37,309 nt of DNA, taken from the NCBI GenBank assembly GCA_000226015.1, contig JH153665.1:429527-466835 (forward strand), written 5' to 3'. The translations under genes and the position numbers were made by a program. Source of the stretch: Mnemiopsis leidyi. Its lineage: Eukaryota > Ctenophora > Tentaculata > Lobata > Bolinopsidae. Below are positions 21,501 to 31,387 of the stretch, piece after piece (positions within the stretch are counted from its first letter, which is position 1; each line of letters begins with the position of its first letter). The notes under the pieces were generated by a model that was not told where the DNA came from, did no database searches, and saw only the letters and a list, made by a program, of their open reading frames with translations.

Positions 21501-24500
21501 CTAGCACCTCCACACGCTTTTCTTTTTTCATTCAGATCTCAATATTTCGGCTCTAATTTGGCCAACCTCCCTCAAGAATAATCAGGATTAAATAAATTCG
21601 ATTTGTCACAGCAAGGCATTACCGGCCCAGTAGGACATCAGGTGGGACACAATGGTTGCCACCGTTCTTGGAGAGCTCACTCAGTCCTCTCCCAATGGAG
21701 CCGACAAAGCAGAGAACTCTGTCAAACGAACTAGAATGAGAGAGAGAGGGGAGGGAAAGAGATGGGCTGGTGGCTGATGAGGAGAGCTGGCATCAGTTAG
21801 CATCTCATCGCGTCAAAGCGTGGTGGGGCCAAATGTCTGACCAGCCTAGCAACTACATTACCCCACCTTACAATTATCATTGAGAACCTAGTTTCTTTGA
21901 GGACTCCGTTAATAACATTATTTGAGAACCTAAAACTTACCCTCCCTCCATTAATTTTTCCAATCCCATTGAATAGTTTGAGGGATGGTGAGACTCAGGT
22001 TCGAAAAAAAACCTCTGAATTGTAATGAAAATTAACAATTCTTTAACTCGACTAATGACGAGACATTTTCTTAACCATGTTGCAGATTATAATGCTCAAA
22101 CAATGACATTAGGAACTCAGGTCAGAGCGCTTTATTATGCAGGAAATTTTCCAAACAATTTTGTTGGATTGGTTCATATTACTTATCCTATGATTTTATG
22201 AAGGTCAATTTCGGTAAGGAAATTACAGTTAGGTTCAGATACCACCAGACGACTGAGCCCAACAAAGCTCCTACTAGCCACGTAATTATCTTATGGAGCT
22301 AAATTTCTTAAATGTTACGGTTGACAAAGTCGAAAATTGCACTCTATAAGGTCCCCTACTCCCCTAATTGCTCGTCACATTGAAATTCCGTAATGATTAA
22401 AATTTTCTTGTGGAAATTCCCCTCTAGGTAAGTCACTTTCAACGTCACAGCTTCTCTCAGCTCTAATTGCTGCCACGCAAAACTACCTGGGCCCCAGGTC
22501 CTGGGGACGAACCTGAAAAATTCTAAATTCCCAGTACAAAGAACAACAAGAATTTGACGAGGATTCCAACTTACTTCCATATCTGACTGTTATCTTGTCA
22601 CCAATAGACACCTTGTTGTTACCCTGAAGAAAACGGTAGTTAGTTTAAGTGTAATTGTCGAGCGTTGAAACTTTGTTGTTATTTGTTGGTGTTGATTGTA
22701 AATATAAGTTTTTAGTTCTGGTACTGGTTGTTAGTGTAAATTGTTTATGGCAGACTTAATTGTTATTGTTAGTTTCTAGGGTTAGTTGCAAGTGGTGGTC
22801 GTAAGTGTTATTCCATATTTTTGGTTGTAGATATAAATTTTATCTGTTACTTCGGACTGTTTTGACTTCAAACTTCTTCTTTTACCATAACACCAACTCT
22901 CAACTTTCCCTCCAAAAATATTCATATCACGGAACGAAGTTTTTACGGAGACCCTATCAAGATTCTGTCGCTTCACCAGCTGCAATGTATCAAGAAAGTT
23001 ATCAGTTCATAACTTCATAATGGCCCATCACGCGATTAAAGATGCTGATTTTAACCAATACGTGACAACACATGTTATGTGCTGGTGTGAGAATGGTCTA
23101 GATTCCCTCTCGGAGCCGACAACGTGATAATGCCATAAATACCCCCAACAACAACAGTTTCGTATTGTTTGAGTAGGGAAATGTTCGTGTGATGTTGGCG
23201 TGAGACTGAAACATACCCCGGTATCGTCCCATCTGCGGGCGGCCAGGTGTGGAGAGGGGTAGAAATGGTGGCAGGCTCAATGTAATATCGCAGATCGTCA
23301 ACACAATATAGCACGCCACTGTCAACCATACTCAATAGTTCGTGTAATATATCTGCAGACATGTCCTGCTCGCAGTAAGCCCATCCAAATTTAGGTAATT
23401 TAAGAAACATTTACAGATCTGCGAGTTGTAGTGGAGAGTTGGAGTTCAATGGTTTGTCGACAATCTCTAGAGGTCGACGCGGGGATGAAACAAGTAAATA
23501 ACTACTAACACGTGTCTTGGCCGATGAGATGACGTGTTAAACTGTTACTCGGCACGGTGCCAGGCCATGAATTTTATGGATTGAAATCGTGTCCGTTCAA
23601 ATAGCTGCTCCGTACACAACAAAATACTTCACCCGTTGTTCACACCTCTGGGAGTCGAGCTTGCTCGAAATGAGGACCTAAAAAAGGTTTCCTTCCTATT
23701 TTGAAACCACAGTGAGTCATGATTAACTATGATTTAATCCTTGAAACGGATTACTCCCAAAAAGGTTATCTGTAATAACTTAGTAAGTCAACTATTTCTG
23801 ATAAGTCAACTATTTGTCGTCAGGAAAACTTCCAATGCTCTAAACACAATACGTCAATTCGTAGAAATTCACGCGTCACAGTCACACAGAAAGTCACGCG
23901 TCAGAAAGAAAATCACGCGTCACCCAGAAAGTCATGTGTCACACAGAAAGTCATGTGTCACACAGAAAGTCATATGTCACACAGAAAGTCATGTGTCACA
24001 CAGAAAATCACGCGTCACCCAGAAAGTCATGTGTCACACAGAAAGCCCGCGTGATAAAGAAGGTCACGCTTCATGTGAAACTTACCCTGTTGGAGTAGAC
24101 AGCCAAAACCCTGATTCTCAGCTCGTAGTGCCTTGGCGGGAAACCTCTCTTAAAATGATCGGTGTGCTCCTTTGACATCCACATACCGTCAGATTTGGAG
24201 TGAATTAATTTCTGTGTTACTCTACCTTGTACAACTGAAATTGATGGGATTGGAAGAGAAGGGTAAGGTAGAGGAGCAGGTAGATTTCGGATATTTAAGG
24301 TAAAATTTTGTGGTTCTAACTCATTAAGTCGAAGTTGAGATCAAATATGTTGGACAAATTGTGCGGCCTACCTGCAGCGGAGTTGCAAAAGTCAGTCTGC
24401 GTATGGTGAGTGTAGAATGTGGGATTTAGATCACACGGCATACAGGAACATGAGAGCACTGGAACATAGTCTTTTGTTTTCATTAAAGTTTTATTAACAC

Positions 24501-24844
24501 AAATAGAACAAGACGAAGTTCAGAGAGCTTTTATTAAAAAAATGTAAACATGATCAACGATATAACTAATTCAATGCGCTTAGTCAATAAAGACACTGTG
24601 GTTGTTATGAAAGGAAACTAAAAGTATCCAGGAACATGAATGGTCGGTCGGATTGGGGCCAACTTAAATCACCTAACACAGTGCCCCTTCATCAACACAA
24701 GATAACTTATTGGACATGAGAAATAATATTACCTGGTTCCGAGGAGGGTAAAATTGACTCGGATGGTGAAATGTTAGTCGGATCTTCCGCAGATAACATT
24801 ACTGCAAGCACTACCAGCAATATTCCTTGTTTTAACACCGTCAT
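18436..24844 (-). CDS. Gene C: secreted protein with signal peptide, up to seven exons, in-frame TAG
   Basis: Exons 24733-24844 (ATG, 1 end), 24086-24234 (1 to 0), 23217-23365 (0 to 2), 21623-21730 (2 to 2), 20912-21057 (2 to 1), 20228-20383 (1 to 1) and 18436-18509 (1 to stop) all agree in phase. The N-terminus (MTVLKQGILLVVLAVMLSA) is a clear signal peptide. The mature part has no transmembrane helix, and its later exons are cysteine-rich, so an extracellular or lysosomal protein is likely. The frame forced by the chain meets TAG at 20991-20993, 22 codons into exon 5. Either the protein ends there at about 193 residues, or the locus is a pseudogene, polymorphic, or read through. One short motif (LCFVGSIGRGL) faintly recalls the GDS block of PC-esterase/SGNH proteins, but the aspartate is missing. 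I do not recognise the family. Confidence 0.5.
19505..19624. mobile_element. MITE-like palindromic element 1
   Basis: Arms 19559-19576 and 19607-19624 are reverse complements at 16 of 18 positions (GTGTGATATCGGAAATTA against its partner) around a 30-base loop that contains another inverted pair (TCAC/GTGA). Just upstream is ACTCGGCCTCGCCTCGTGCG. The CTCGGCC/CTCGTG pattern is shared with the element at 19855-19935, so both belong to one family of small hairpin-forming repeats. No coding capacity is present. Confidence 0.5.
19855..19935. mobile_element. MITE-like palindromic element 2
   Basis: It repeats GTGTGATATCATTCAAC, TTATCGCACTCGGCCTCGG and GTGCGCTTATTGCAC, like the element 250 bp away. 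It seems to be a degenerate second copy in the same intron. Confidence 0.4.
20228..20383 (-). CDS. Gene C exon 6: cysteine-rich 1-1 module
   Basis: Phase 1 at both ends is the hallmark of shuffled extracellular modules. The peptide (LELSNYFRCVKIEEHEECPD, then FGKGWRENSCQAILDHGLCY) has four cysteines in a C-C-C-C pattern with a conserved-looking tryptophan, loosely like ShK-type or other small disulfide domains. The acceptor (GTTTATCAG) lies beside a 200-base polypyrimidine tract. The donor is ACCG|GTCAGT. If exon 5 ends the protein, this exon belongs to a dead tail or an alternative transcript. Confidence 0.5.
20425..20610. repeat. Polypurine tract with a 60-bp direct repeat
   Basis: The plus strand is almost pure purine. 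Bases 20481-20529 recur at 20541-20589 with a 60-base period. On the minus strand this is a 200-base polypyrimidine tract lying just upstream of the exon 6 acceptor at 20384. It produces spurious Ser/Phe-rich ORFs on the minus strand and Glu/Lys frames on the plus strand. Confidence 0.9.
20912..21057 (-). CDS. Gene C exon 5 with an in-frame TAG
   Basis: The acceptor (CCTGTCTCCCTGCTAG) and donor (ATCG|GTAAGT) are both strong. The phase-correct frame reads RSYLPSLHDFGGELPQRDLE, R, TAG (20993-20991), then YDPGREVYIFPTHVGGRLWG. Both sides of the stop look like normal protein. A second frame is fully open (CPACMTLVENFHNETW and onward) but does not join the neighbours. The case is open: true C-terminus, nonsense mutation, sequencing error or read-through. 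Confidence 0.45.
21623..21730 (-). CDS. Gene C exon 4
   Basis: The acceptor (CTCATTCTAG) precedes 21730 and the donor (GGCCG|GTAATG) follows 21623. Only one of three frames is open, and it is the one demanded by exon 3. The peptide (FDRVLCFVGSIGRGLSELS, then NHCVPPDVLLG) has two cysteines and a glycine-rich loop. Confidence 0.5.
22575..22623 (-). CDS. Unplaced 49-base exon candidate
   Basis: A strong acceptor (TTTTCTTCAG) and donor (GGAA|GTAAGT) bound a segment reading GNNKVSIGDKITVRYG. A 26-base segment further on (acceptor ATTTTTCAG before 22526, donor CAG|GTAGTT) would continue it. Neither fits the phase of gene C between exons 3 and 4 without another exon, so this may be an alternative exon or chance. 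Confidence 0.3.
23217..23365 (-). CDS. Gene C exon 3
   Basis: The frame reads DMSADILHELLSMVDSGVLY and then CVDDLRYYIEPATI, ending at GG|GTATGT. The acceptor (GCGAGCAG) has a weak pyrimidine tract, and the frame is open upstream to an ATG at 23410 preceded by TAA, so the 5' border is uncertain. With this border the exon joins exon 2 in phase 0. Confidence 0.5.
23870..24065. repeat. 19-20 bp minisatellite, about 9 copies
   Basis: Units of the type CAGAAAGTCATGTGTCACA, interspersed with CACGCGTCAC variants, fill the start of a gene C intron. The array starts about 20 bases downstream of the exon 2 donor (24085). Confidence 0.9.
24086..24234 (-). CDS. Gene C exon 2
   Basis: A pyrimidine-rich acceptor (CCATCAATTTCAG) precedes 24234 and a perfect donor (AGG|GTAAGT) follows 24086. 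TT completes the valine codon begun in exon 1. The peptide contains SDGMWMSKEHTDHF and PPRHYELRIRVLAVYSN, the most protein-like run in the region, with a beta-strand pattern. A 19-20 bp minisatellite starts about 20 bases into the next intron. Confidence 0.6.
24733..24844 (-). CDS. Gene C exon 1: signal peptide
   Basis: This exon has 37 codons plus one base. A basic N-terminus, a 13-residue hydrophobic core and an Ala-X-Ser-Ala-type end form a textbook signal peptide, followed by a Ser/Pro-rich linker. The donor is CCAG|GTAATA. An acceptor-like CTTTTCTAG immediately abuts the ATG, which suggests a 5' untranslated intron or a trans-splice site. Confidence 0.6.
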
Positions 24845-27800
24845 CTAGAAAAGTGATGATGTCAATTCTGGTTTGATGTTTATCAATAAACCATCTTCTT
24901 TTAACACAAAACGCACTGTTTAGGATTGATAACAAAAAATTGTATTGGGAAATCGATTTTCAAAACAATGTAGGTCACCTATTAAATGTTTGACAAAGTT
25001 CTGCTATTGAATTGCAGTAAATCGTTGACTCTCTTATGGATCCCCGTTTGGGGAGGTTTACTCACGGTTGCTGGTAAGGTCCGGCCAGAAAACCAGGTAG
25101 GGATATGTGCAGGGTCCCCGACCCCAGGCTGCCAGCCTTGCAGAACACATCATGCTAGACATGAGTAGTTACACCGGTGTGGATTAGCGAAACTAATAGG
25201 CCAAGTGACACCAGCAGACGGGCTGAGTAGATTTTGCGATGGAAAAATGGAGACTATCAAAGGAAATCATAAAATAGCCTGCATCTGCTTCTTGCATAGT
25301 ATGAAACATCAATGGGAGAACAGTTTGAACGGTAGTAACAGTAATAATGTGATAACACAAGAATTGTGACGTAAATATAATCACATATCATCATAAAAAT
25401 TTTAATTCGCATTTCACGCTTATTGTCCTTAACATTATGGTGCGAGTGTTTCACAAAGAGTATGACATTAGTAATCATTATGAGCGACTTGGTTATGAAT
25501 ATTGTTCTTATATAAATCCGACGAAAATCCCTTTTTCGTCGTCAAATTACGAAAGTTACGTTCAGTCGAAAAAGACGCCAAGAACTCAGAAGATGCTAAA
25601 GAAATACAGCAAGGAAGTCAAAATAGGAAAATAAAGCAACCTCGCAGTAATCTTATTACACAGTCAACCAATCATCCAGGTAAAGGGGCCCCACCAAACA
25701 GTGATTTATAACGTAATGGATACTGCCCACCAGCACATATAACACTTCTATCGATACAACGTGTTTATTACGGAAATTACAGTTTACTTCACGATAATGA
25801 CCACACTTAGTGACGTTGAAGTGACGACAAGACCTTGTTTACAAAACGTGAGATTATCAACGTCTCTCCGGGGTTCCGGAAAGAAAAACAAACTGGTCTG
25901 GAGGGGACCCGAGGCAATTAGTGTAATCGGATAGCCTGGAATGAGATAACGTCGATACCCTCCACAACAACTTTAAGTAAATCAATTAATAATTCGTGAC
26001 CAGCCATTGGTTCGGGACTCATTCCTTAATTTTCGGGGATAGAATCCTTCATGAAATATCTAAAATCTAATATTAAGATCTGGTGCTGACCATATTAGAT
26101 TAGCCGACTATTCCAGCGTGCTGGATATTAGAATTAATTCATGAGCTGACGGAGAGACAAAAACCCGGCAAGTTTGGCGTACATCTCTATTAGAAATTTA
26201 AGCTGGTATTTAGTTGTCGCCAGTTCTGGAAAACGGACTAAATTTGGCCAAGGCGTGGTACTTTTAATACAGCGGAGAAAATTCTATCAAAAGGTAAAGG
26301 AGATATTAAAGCGGAGACTGTAGCTGTTTAAATAGTAAATGACATGGCTGATTGGTGGGCTCCCATATTTTCTATTCAAGCTTGTAATTACTGACTTACA
26401 AGATTGTCGTGACTCACAGACTCACAAACAAATTCTTAAAGACTCGTTTCTTGATCATGTCTGGCACACATGGGCGATGCAAGTGTTGTCCTGATATACT
26501 GATAAGCGAACTTCTTATGTGCTTACCATTTGATAAAGTTAATTAAGCACACCTTTTAAAAGGATTCATCCCATTAGTTTATCAATGTATTCTTAGTTTC
26601 CGGCTACTGTAGCCGTTTTCACTACATTTTTTCCTCGCTTTCAAAACTTATCTCTGCATATTTAAAAAATTAAATCGAAACGGATTGTTTGTTCAACTTG
26701 CAGCATTTAATCTCAATGAGAAAATTACAAAAATAAACATTTAAAATGTCAGAATATCAGAGCAAGTTATTTGTAGTAGCAGTATTCTAAAATTCACTGC
26801 AGTGTGTTTGACAAATGGAGCTTATAATCTTGATTTTGCTTTATTCTTTTGGTTGCAAGAAAGTTTAACAGGAGAAAGCCTAGGCCACTGCCAAAATAAT
26901 ACAATATAATAATATAATCAGATTGATATTATTAAGACAAATTTAGACCTAAAGCATGTGCGAAGCGCGCGCAAAATATTATCTACAGTCGTAAAAACCT
27001 TTGCTACGCGCGATACAGCAACGTCCTATCTAAGGTGTGACCGGTCGTATCAAAGCAAGTTTAAGACGAAAGTTATGCATAGTCTTTTACTTTTGGGCTT
27101 TGAATTTTTTAGAACTGATCAGGGGTATCTTATAGTGACACAATATTGAGTATACTTGAGCAAAAAAGGTTTGAAGAGGAACATAGACATCTAGCAAAGT
27201 GTTAAGATTGCCGCAATAATTCGCTAATGATCGTGATCAATGAGATTTCGCAATAAATCATACAGTACTGAACTAATGCCACACAGAAATTTGTTTCAGT
27301 GCCTGTGCAGCCACGCATAGTGGCAACTCTGCTCTACAGCAATGTTAAAGCGGGACGGAAGTTACGTCACGTGAATTTGTTCGGCGTTTCCAGGAGGAGT
27401 AAAAATATGAAATCAGAAGGAGCGACAAATTTCATCAGGTACAGTAGGAAGATAGGAAGACACTCACCTGATTTGGAAATGGTCCAAATAGAGAGAAGAG
27501 GGGAGCCAGTCAGGATGAGATAAGAAAGTCACATACTTTCCGTTGAAGTGCGAATATCTAGCCTGCATTATATCCTGCGAGATTAACCACACAGTGTCGT
27601 CTGAATTACCAATTCTTATTTGTCAATCTTCACTTTGTAGTTCGTACCTCAACACTAAATATAAGATGTTCTGGTAATCATTTTTAATCGCGGCCGTTGG
27701 GCACTGGGAAACAAAGATGTGGGGCGGAAGCTAGTGATATCACACACAACTAAAGCAGTGCTCATGTTTTAAACCGCAGTATATAGAAAAATAAATGTGT

Positions 27801-28690
27801 TGGGACTAAATGTGTTGGGACTAAATAAAAGATCTGGGCTGGATCTAGTTCTCACATCTAACCCTAGTTCTCACATCTAACCCTTAATATGTCATTAATA
27901 TGTCATTTAGTTTGAATAACGACACCCCCTCATCTCATGATAATATGATATTGCTTGCATTGAAAATTTTACTGCAGTTCTGATAACATGTTACGAATGC
28001 TATTCTCACATGACAAAGAAGTAGCTGACAAGGGAGAAAATTGTAAATAAATTATCTGAGAGAGCTTACCTTTTGAAGATTTAAGAATATTAGACAGTCT
28101 GGAAAGGGGTTTGTCATGTCTTCAAGCCATTCACTGTTGGTATGGTAAAGCAAGGTAAAAATTTAATGGCATTGAATTTGGTTAAAGGTTTTGTATCGAT
28201 GATTTCGTACATTTACATCATGATTGAGAAAAATAAGTTTGAAGAACACAGAAGATCTATTTCCTTTTCTGACTTTTTTGTAGTGCCAATGCAATCTGTT
28301 GGGAAATGAAGCCAAAAATTAAAAATGCAAAAAAATTTAAGAACGATTTTAGAAATACAAGGGATTTTATACTCAAAAACTAGGGTATATTAGTAACTTG
28401 CATTGATGAGTGCATTATAAATGCACTGCATTAATACAATTGTATTATTGTAAATACTATTTAAAATTTGACATTATACATCTTACAAAAATATATAATA
28501 AGTTAAATAATTTGATAAAATTGAAAGAAAATATACGCTATCATTTGATAATTTAACATCAAAACAAATTAAAATTTCCCAATAGTAGGAACAATTTTCT
28601 CCGATTGGGTAATCAGACAAGTTAAAAAAACATAGAAAGTGTCTCAACATTTTAGCAAGAAATACTCAAGTTTGTTAAATGTTAGTTTGT
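24845..28690. other. Intergenic stretch
   Basis: A segment at 25052-25158 has splice-like borders on the minus strand (acceptor CATGTCTAG, donor CC|GTGAGT) and reads FCKAGSLGSGTLHISLPGFL, but its phase does not join gene C exon 1. A promoter-like GGAAGTTACGTCACGTGAA (27357-27375) combines ETS-, CRE- and CACGTG-type cores. A short ATG frame at 27408 follows. The rest is AT-rich, without supported exons. Confidence 0.4.
27783..27910. repeat. Three consecutive short tandem duplications
   Basis: GTGTTGGGACTAAAT, then AGTTCTCACATCTAACCCT, then TTAATATGTCAT each occur exactly twice in a row within about 125 bp. They have unrelated sequences and different unit lengths (15-19 and 12), so each is an independent duplication. 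Confidence 0.9.
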
Positions 28691-28696
28691 TAAAAG

Positions 28697-31369
28697 TTAA
28701 ATCATGGTATCAACTGCCTTTGGGCGAGGTTTATTTAAATCCCACTCAATTCTGAACTGAATCAGACTGCCCTTGCTCAAAGAAGTATAACGCTTGGCGT
28801 TGAGAAAGCTACTCCCATGAATGAACACACTCTCAACATCGTGCTCCCCAATGATAATATCTCCAAATCCGTAAAAGTCATATTTGCTCCACCAAGCCAC
28901 TATACAGTTGAATCTAGTTCCTGCATTGATGTACTTTATTGCTCTTTCTTTACGTTCTGCAACATCTGCAAACTTTCCTCTTGTGAATTTACAACCTTTT
29001 TGATTGTCAGAATTCGTCGACTTTAATCTAGCTATGGTAGCTTCTATTTCCTTTCGTTTGGACTCTGCCTCAGCCATTTTACGTTCTAATTCCACCATCT
29101 TTTGTATCCTCTCTTCTTCTTCCTTTGCAATGCTTGCAAGAACTTCTGAACGTTCTCCTATCATTTTATCAATACTAGGAAGGCAATCTATAAATAACTG
29201 TTGAGGGGAGCTGTGAAACCTCACAGTCGCCAAACCAGCTGACTGACAACCGCTATAATATCCACTATCACCAAACTGATCGTAACTGCAGTCATTGCTG
29301 AAGGAAGTAAAAGTGAGTTGTTGGAGTTCCCCATGGGGGTTAAATCCAGTGAAAGATGCCTTGTAGGTCACGCAAGATGGGTCATTAGGCTTTGTGAACT
29401 TTTTTATAGGTCTAACCGACTCGAAGTATACCGGCTCGACGTTTTCTTCTGCCAGATCAATGACAAATTGCTCATCATATTCACGGAATGCTCTTGAAAA
29501 TAGTGATTTCAGCTCATCCGCATTGCTAATGCTGTTGTTTACGATGTTGGCATATCTATTTTCAACCATGTTCTCCTGAATTTTGTATCTCCTCCACCCA
29601 TATAAAGTTTCGTCAAAGAATTGATAGCAAGGATCTGAAAGGGGACTGCAACCCTCGAAAATCAGAGTGATATCACGAATAAAGGTCAAATTGTCGTCCA
29701 ATTTCCGAACTTGTATTTCGTTTTTGCGGTAAAGAATGCAGGTGTTTCTGTCAGGATTGCAGTTAAACCGTACTTCCCAAGGGTTGTCCCTGTTCCATTC
29801 TACCATCGTCAGTGGCTTCAGATTCTTATCCAGGTCTTGGAGAATCAGCATGGGATCTACACCAATGCGTATAGAAAACACATACTTTTTGTGGACACCA
29901 ATCGACATCGAATCAGCAAGCATCGTCTTCGGTTTCGGATCGGACTTTTCGCCTCCAAAGCTCTTAGTATCAAATGTCAAAACGAAACTGCACACAGCCC
30001 TGTTATCCTTTCCAACGAGTTTGAATCGAATGCTAACAACAATGCTTATCAGAGAACCTTTCTTGGACATCCCTACATTTCCAACCGCAGAAATTCCCCC
30101 GGTGGCCATGCCTCTCTTGTTATACACAGCAGTTAGTCTATCTAGTTTGTACTTGAACATCTCTTTTCGAGAGGATACTTCCAAGTCCCAAACCCAAAGA
30201 AACCATCTTTGTTTTCCTTCGCCTGTTTCCTCATTGGTTACAACCGCAACAATGCTCTCAGAACAGTGTATTGCCGGTCTGTCCTCCGAGAAAATGTCAA
30301 TAACATTTCCAGGAGATCCCATTTTGATTATATCTTTACGATCTGATGATGCTAAGACTCTTTTCTTTGCATAAATCAGGCGGTAGATTTTCTTAGAGTT
30401 GCTTCCTTTTTCCAACCAAACAAAATATGGTGAATTATTTTCAAATTCGTCGTTTGCAGAGATGAAACTTAAGACGTAAAACAAACAGTCCTGACTGTGA
30501 CTGTTGAATGCGTTTACTACATCCTCAACTGTGCCGGAAGACTCATTTTTCATACACATATTAAGAACTTTTGAGGAGGTTGTCTCAGGGTTGAGGAGTG
30601 AATCAAGGCGCATCATGGCCGTGGAGAAAAGCTGCATAGTTTTAGTTATGGAGGCTGACAAATACTTGATATTATCGTGGGAATGTGACGTGTAAAGTAT
30701 CAAACCGAACATTTTAACTAACTCAGAGCACAGCAGAACACATTCTTGTACCAAGCTCTTTTCCAAAACTTGTACCTTCTCTGTTTTAGATATCGTCGCT
30801 ATTGAAGAACTATCGAAGCCGTTATTCCACATCAAATCTGCCATTAAATAAGATGTTATCTTTTTCCAGATGAGCGGAGGCAAAGTGGTAGGTACAAGTT
30901 TCTGCAGATATCCACTAAATGTATTGTCAGCCCATGTGAACCAGTATGCAGGAAGGTCCAGCACATAGGAGGACAAATAGTCGGAGAAAGCAGTTACAGA
31001 ATCGCGCTGTATCTCCCTTGCTAGCATTTTTTGTCCAGAAATTACACACTCTTCGCATATACAATCATCATGGCAGTCTCCATCCTTACTCTCTAATTTG
31101 ACTTTTCTTGTGCACCCAGTTTTGACTAACCTTTGTAGGACCCAGCAGCATTCCCATAACCTCCCAAACGTAGGGCCCTCGAAAGCAGCTATAAATTTGT
31201 GTTTATTCTTGCCACGTTTCAAGGAAGTAAAAAAGGGTTTACTATTCTCTTCTCCAAGTTTCCTGACCCTCTTGAATATGTATTCGAGGTCTAGATTCTG
31301 ATTGAAATCATCCGAGAAGTCAAAGAAATCAATCTGATTGTCAACGTATTCAGAATCAGAATCACCCAT
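28697..31369 (-). CDS. Intronless 890-residue protein with a C-terminal cold-shock-like domain
   Basis: One uninterrupted frame encodes MGDSDSEYVDNQ to KPRPKAVDTMI. The open frame reaches 31387 only through a TTG codon, so I use the first ATG at 31369. Residues 5-30 are acidic. A cysteine cluster C99-x3-C-x-C-x2-C (CHDDCICEEC) could bind metal. Residues 120-270 look helical. Residues about 300-600 are beta-rich with a blade-like run (RWFLWVWDLEV), possibly a propeller. Residues 747-784 form a charged coiled coil. Residues 818-890 resemble a cold-shock/OB fold: YGFGDIII matches the RNP1 position and VFIHGSSF the RNP2 position, followed by LSKGSLIQFRIEW. This suggests an RNA- or single-stranded-DNA-binding protein. 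All other gene candidates here have introns, so it may be a retrogene or a lineage-specific family. The family is unrecognised. Confidence 0.9.
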   Translation of the reverse strand: MGDSDSEYVDNQIDFFDFSDDFNQNLDLEYIFKRVRKLGEENSKPFFTSLKRGKNKHKFIAAFEGPTFGRLWECCWVLQRLVKTGCTRKVKLESKDGDCHDDCICEECVISGQKMLAREIQRDSVTAFSDYLSSYVLDLPAYWFTWADNTFSGYLQKLVPTTLPPLIWKKITSYLMADLMWNNGFDSSSIATISKTEKVQVLEKSLVQECVLLCSELVKMFGLILYTSHSHDNIKYLSASITKTMQLFSTAMMRLDSLLNPETTSSKVLNMCMKNESSGTVEDVVNAFNSHSQDCLFYVLSFISANDEFENNSPYFVWLEKGSNSKKIYRLIYAKKRVLASSDRKDIIKMGSPGNVIDIFSEDRPAIHCSESIVAVVTNEETGEGKQRWFLWVWDLEVSSRKEMFKYKLDRLTAVYNKRGMATGGISAVGNVGMSKKGSLISIVVSIRFKLVGKDNRAVCSFVLTFDTKSFGGEKSDPKPKTMLADSMSIGVHKKYVFSIRIGVDPMLILQDLDKNLKPLTMVEWNRDNPWEVRFNCNPDRNTCILYRKNEIQVRKLDDNLTFIRDITLIFEGCSPLSDPCYQFFDETLYGWRRYKIQENMVENRYANIVNNSISNADELKSLFSRAFREYDEQFVIDLAEENVEPVYFESVRPIKKFTKPNDPSCVTYKASFTGFNPHGELQQLTFTSFSNDCSYDQFGDSGYYSGCQSAGLATVRFHSSPQQLFIDCLPSIDKMIGERSEVLASIAKEEEERIQKMVELERKMAEAESKRKEIEATIARLKSTNSDNQKGCKFTRGKFADVAERKERAIKYINAGTRFNCIVAWWSKYDFYGFGDIIIGEHDVESVFIHGSSFLNAKRYTSLSKGSLIQFRIEWDLNKPRPKAVDTMI

Positions 31370-31387
31370 TCTAGCCCTGGAGACCAA

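Noticed and set aside
22356..22580. 74-codon minus ORF as a gene
   Set aside because: It begins inside a splice donor (GGAA|GTAAGT) and runs through a possible small exon in the wrong frame.
24372..24396. 25-base microexon (LTFATPLQ) between gene C exons 1 and 2
   Set aside because: It has good splice signals, but its phase does not fit exon 1. Exon 2 with the 24234 acceptor joins exon 1 directly.
29736..30374. 212-codon plus-strand ORF, and the 141-codon ORF overlapping it
   Set aside because: They lie antisense inside the 890-codon gene and show no domains; they are shadows of its codon usage.
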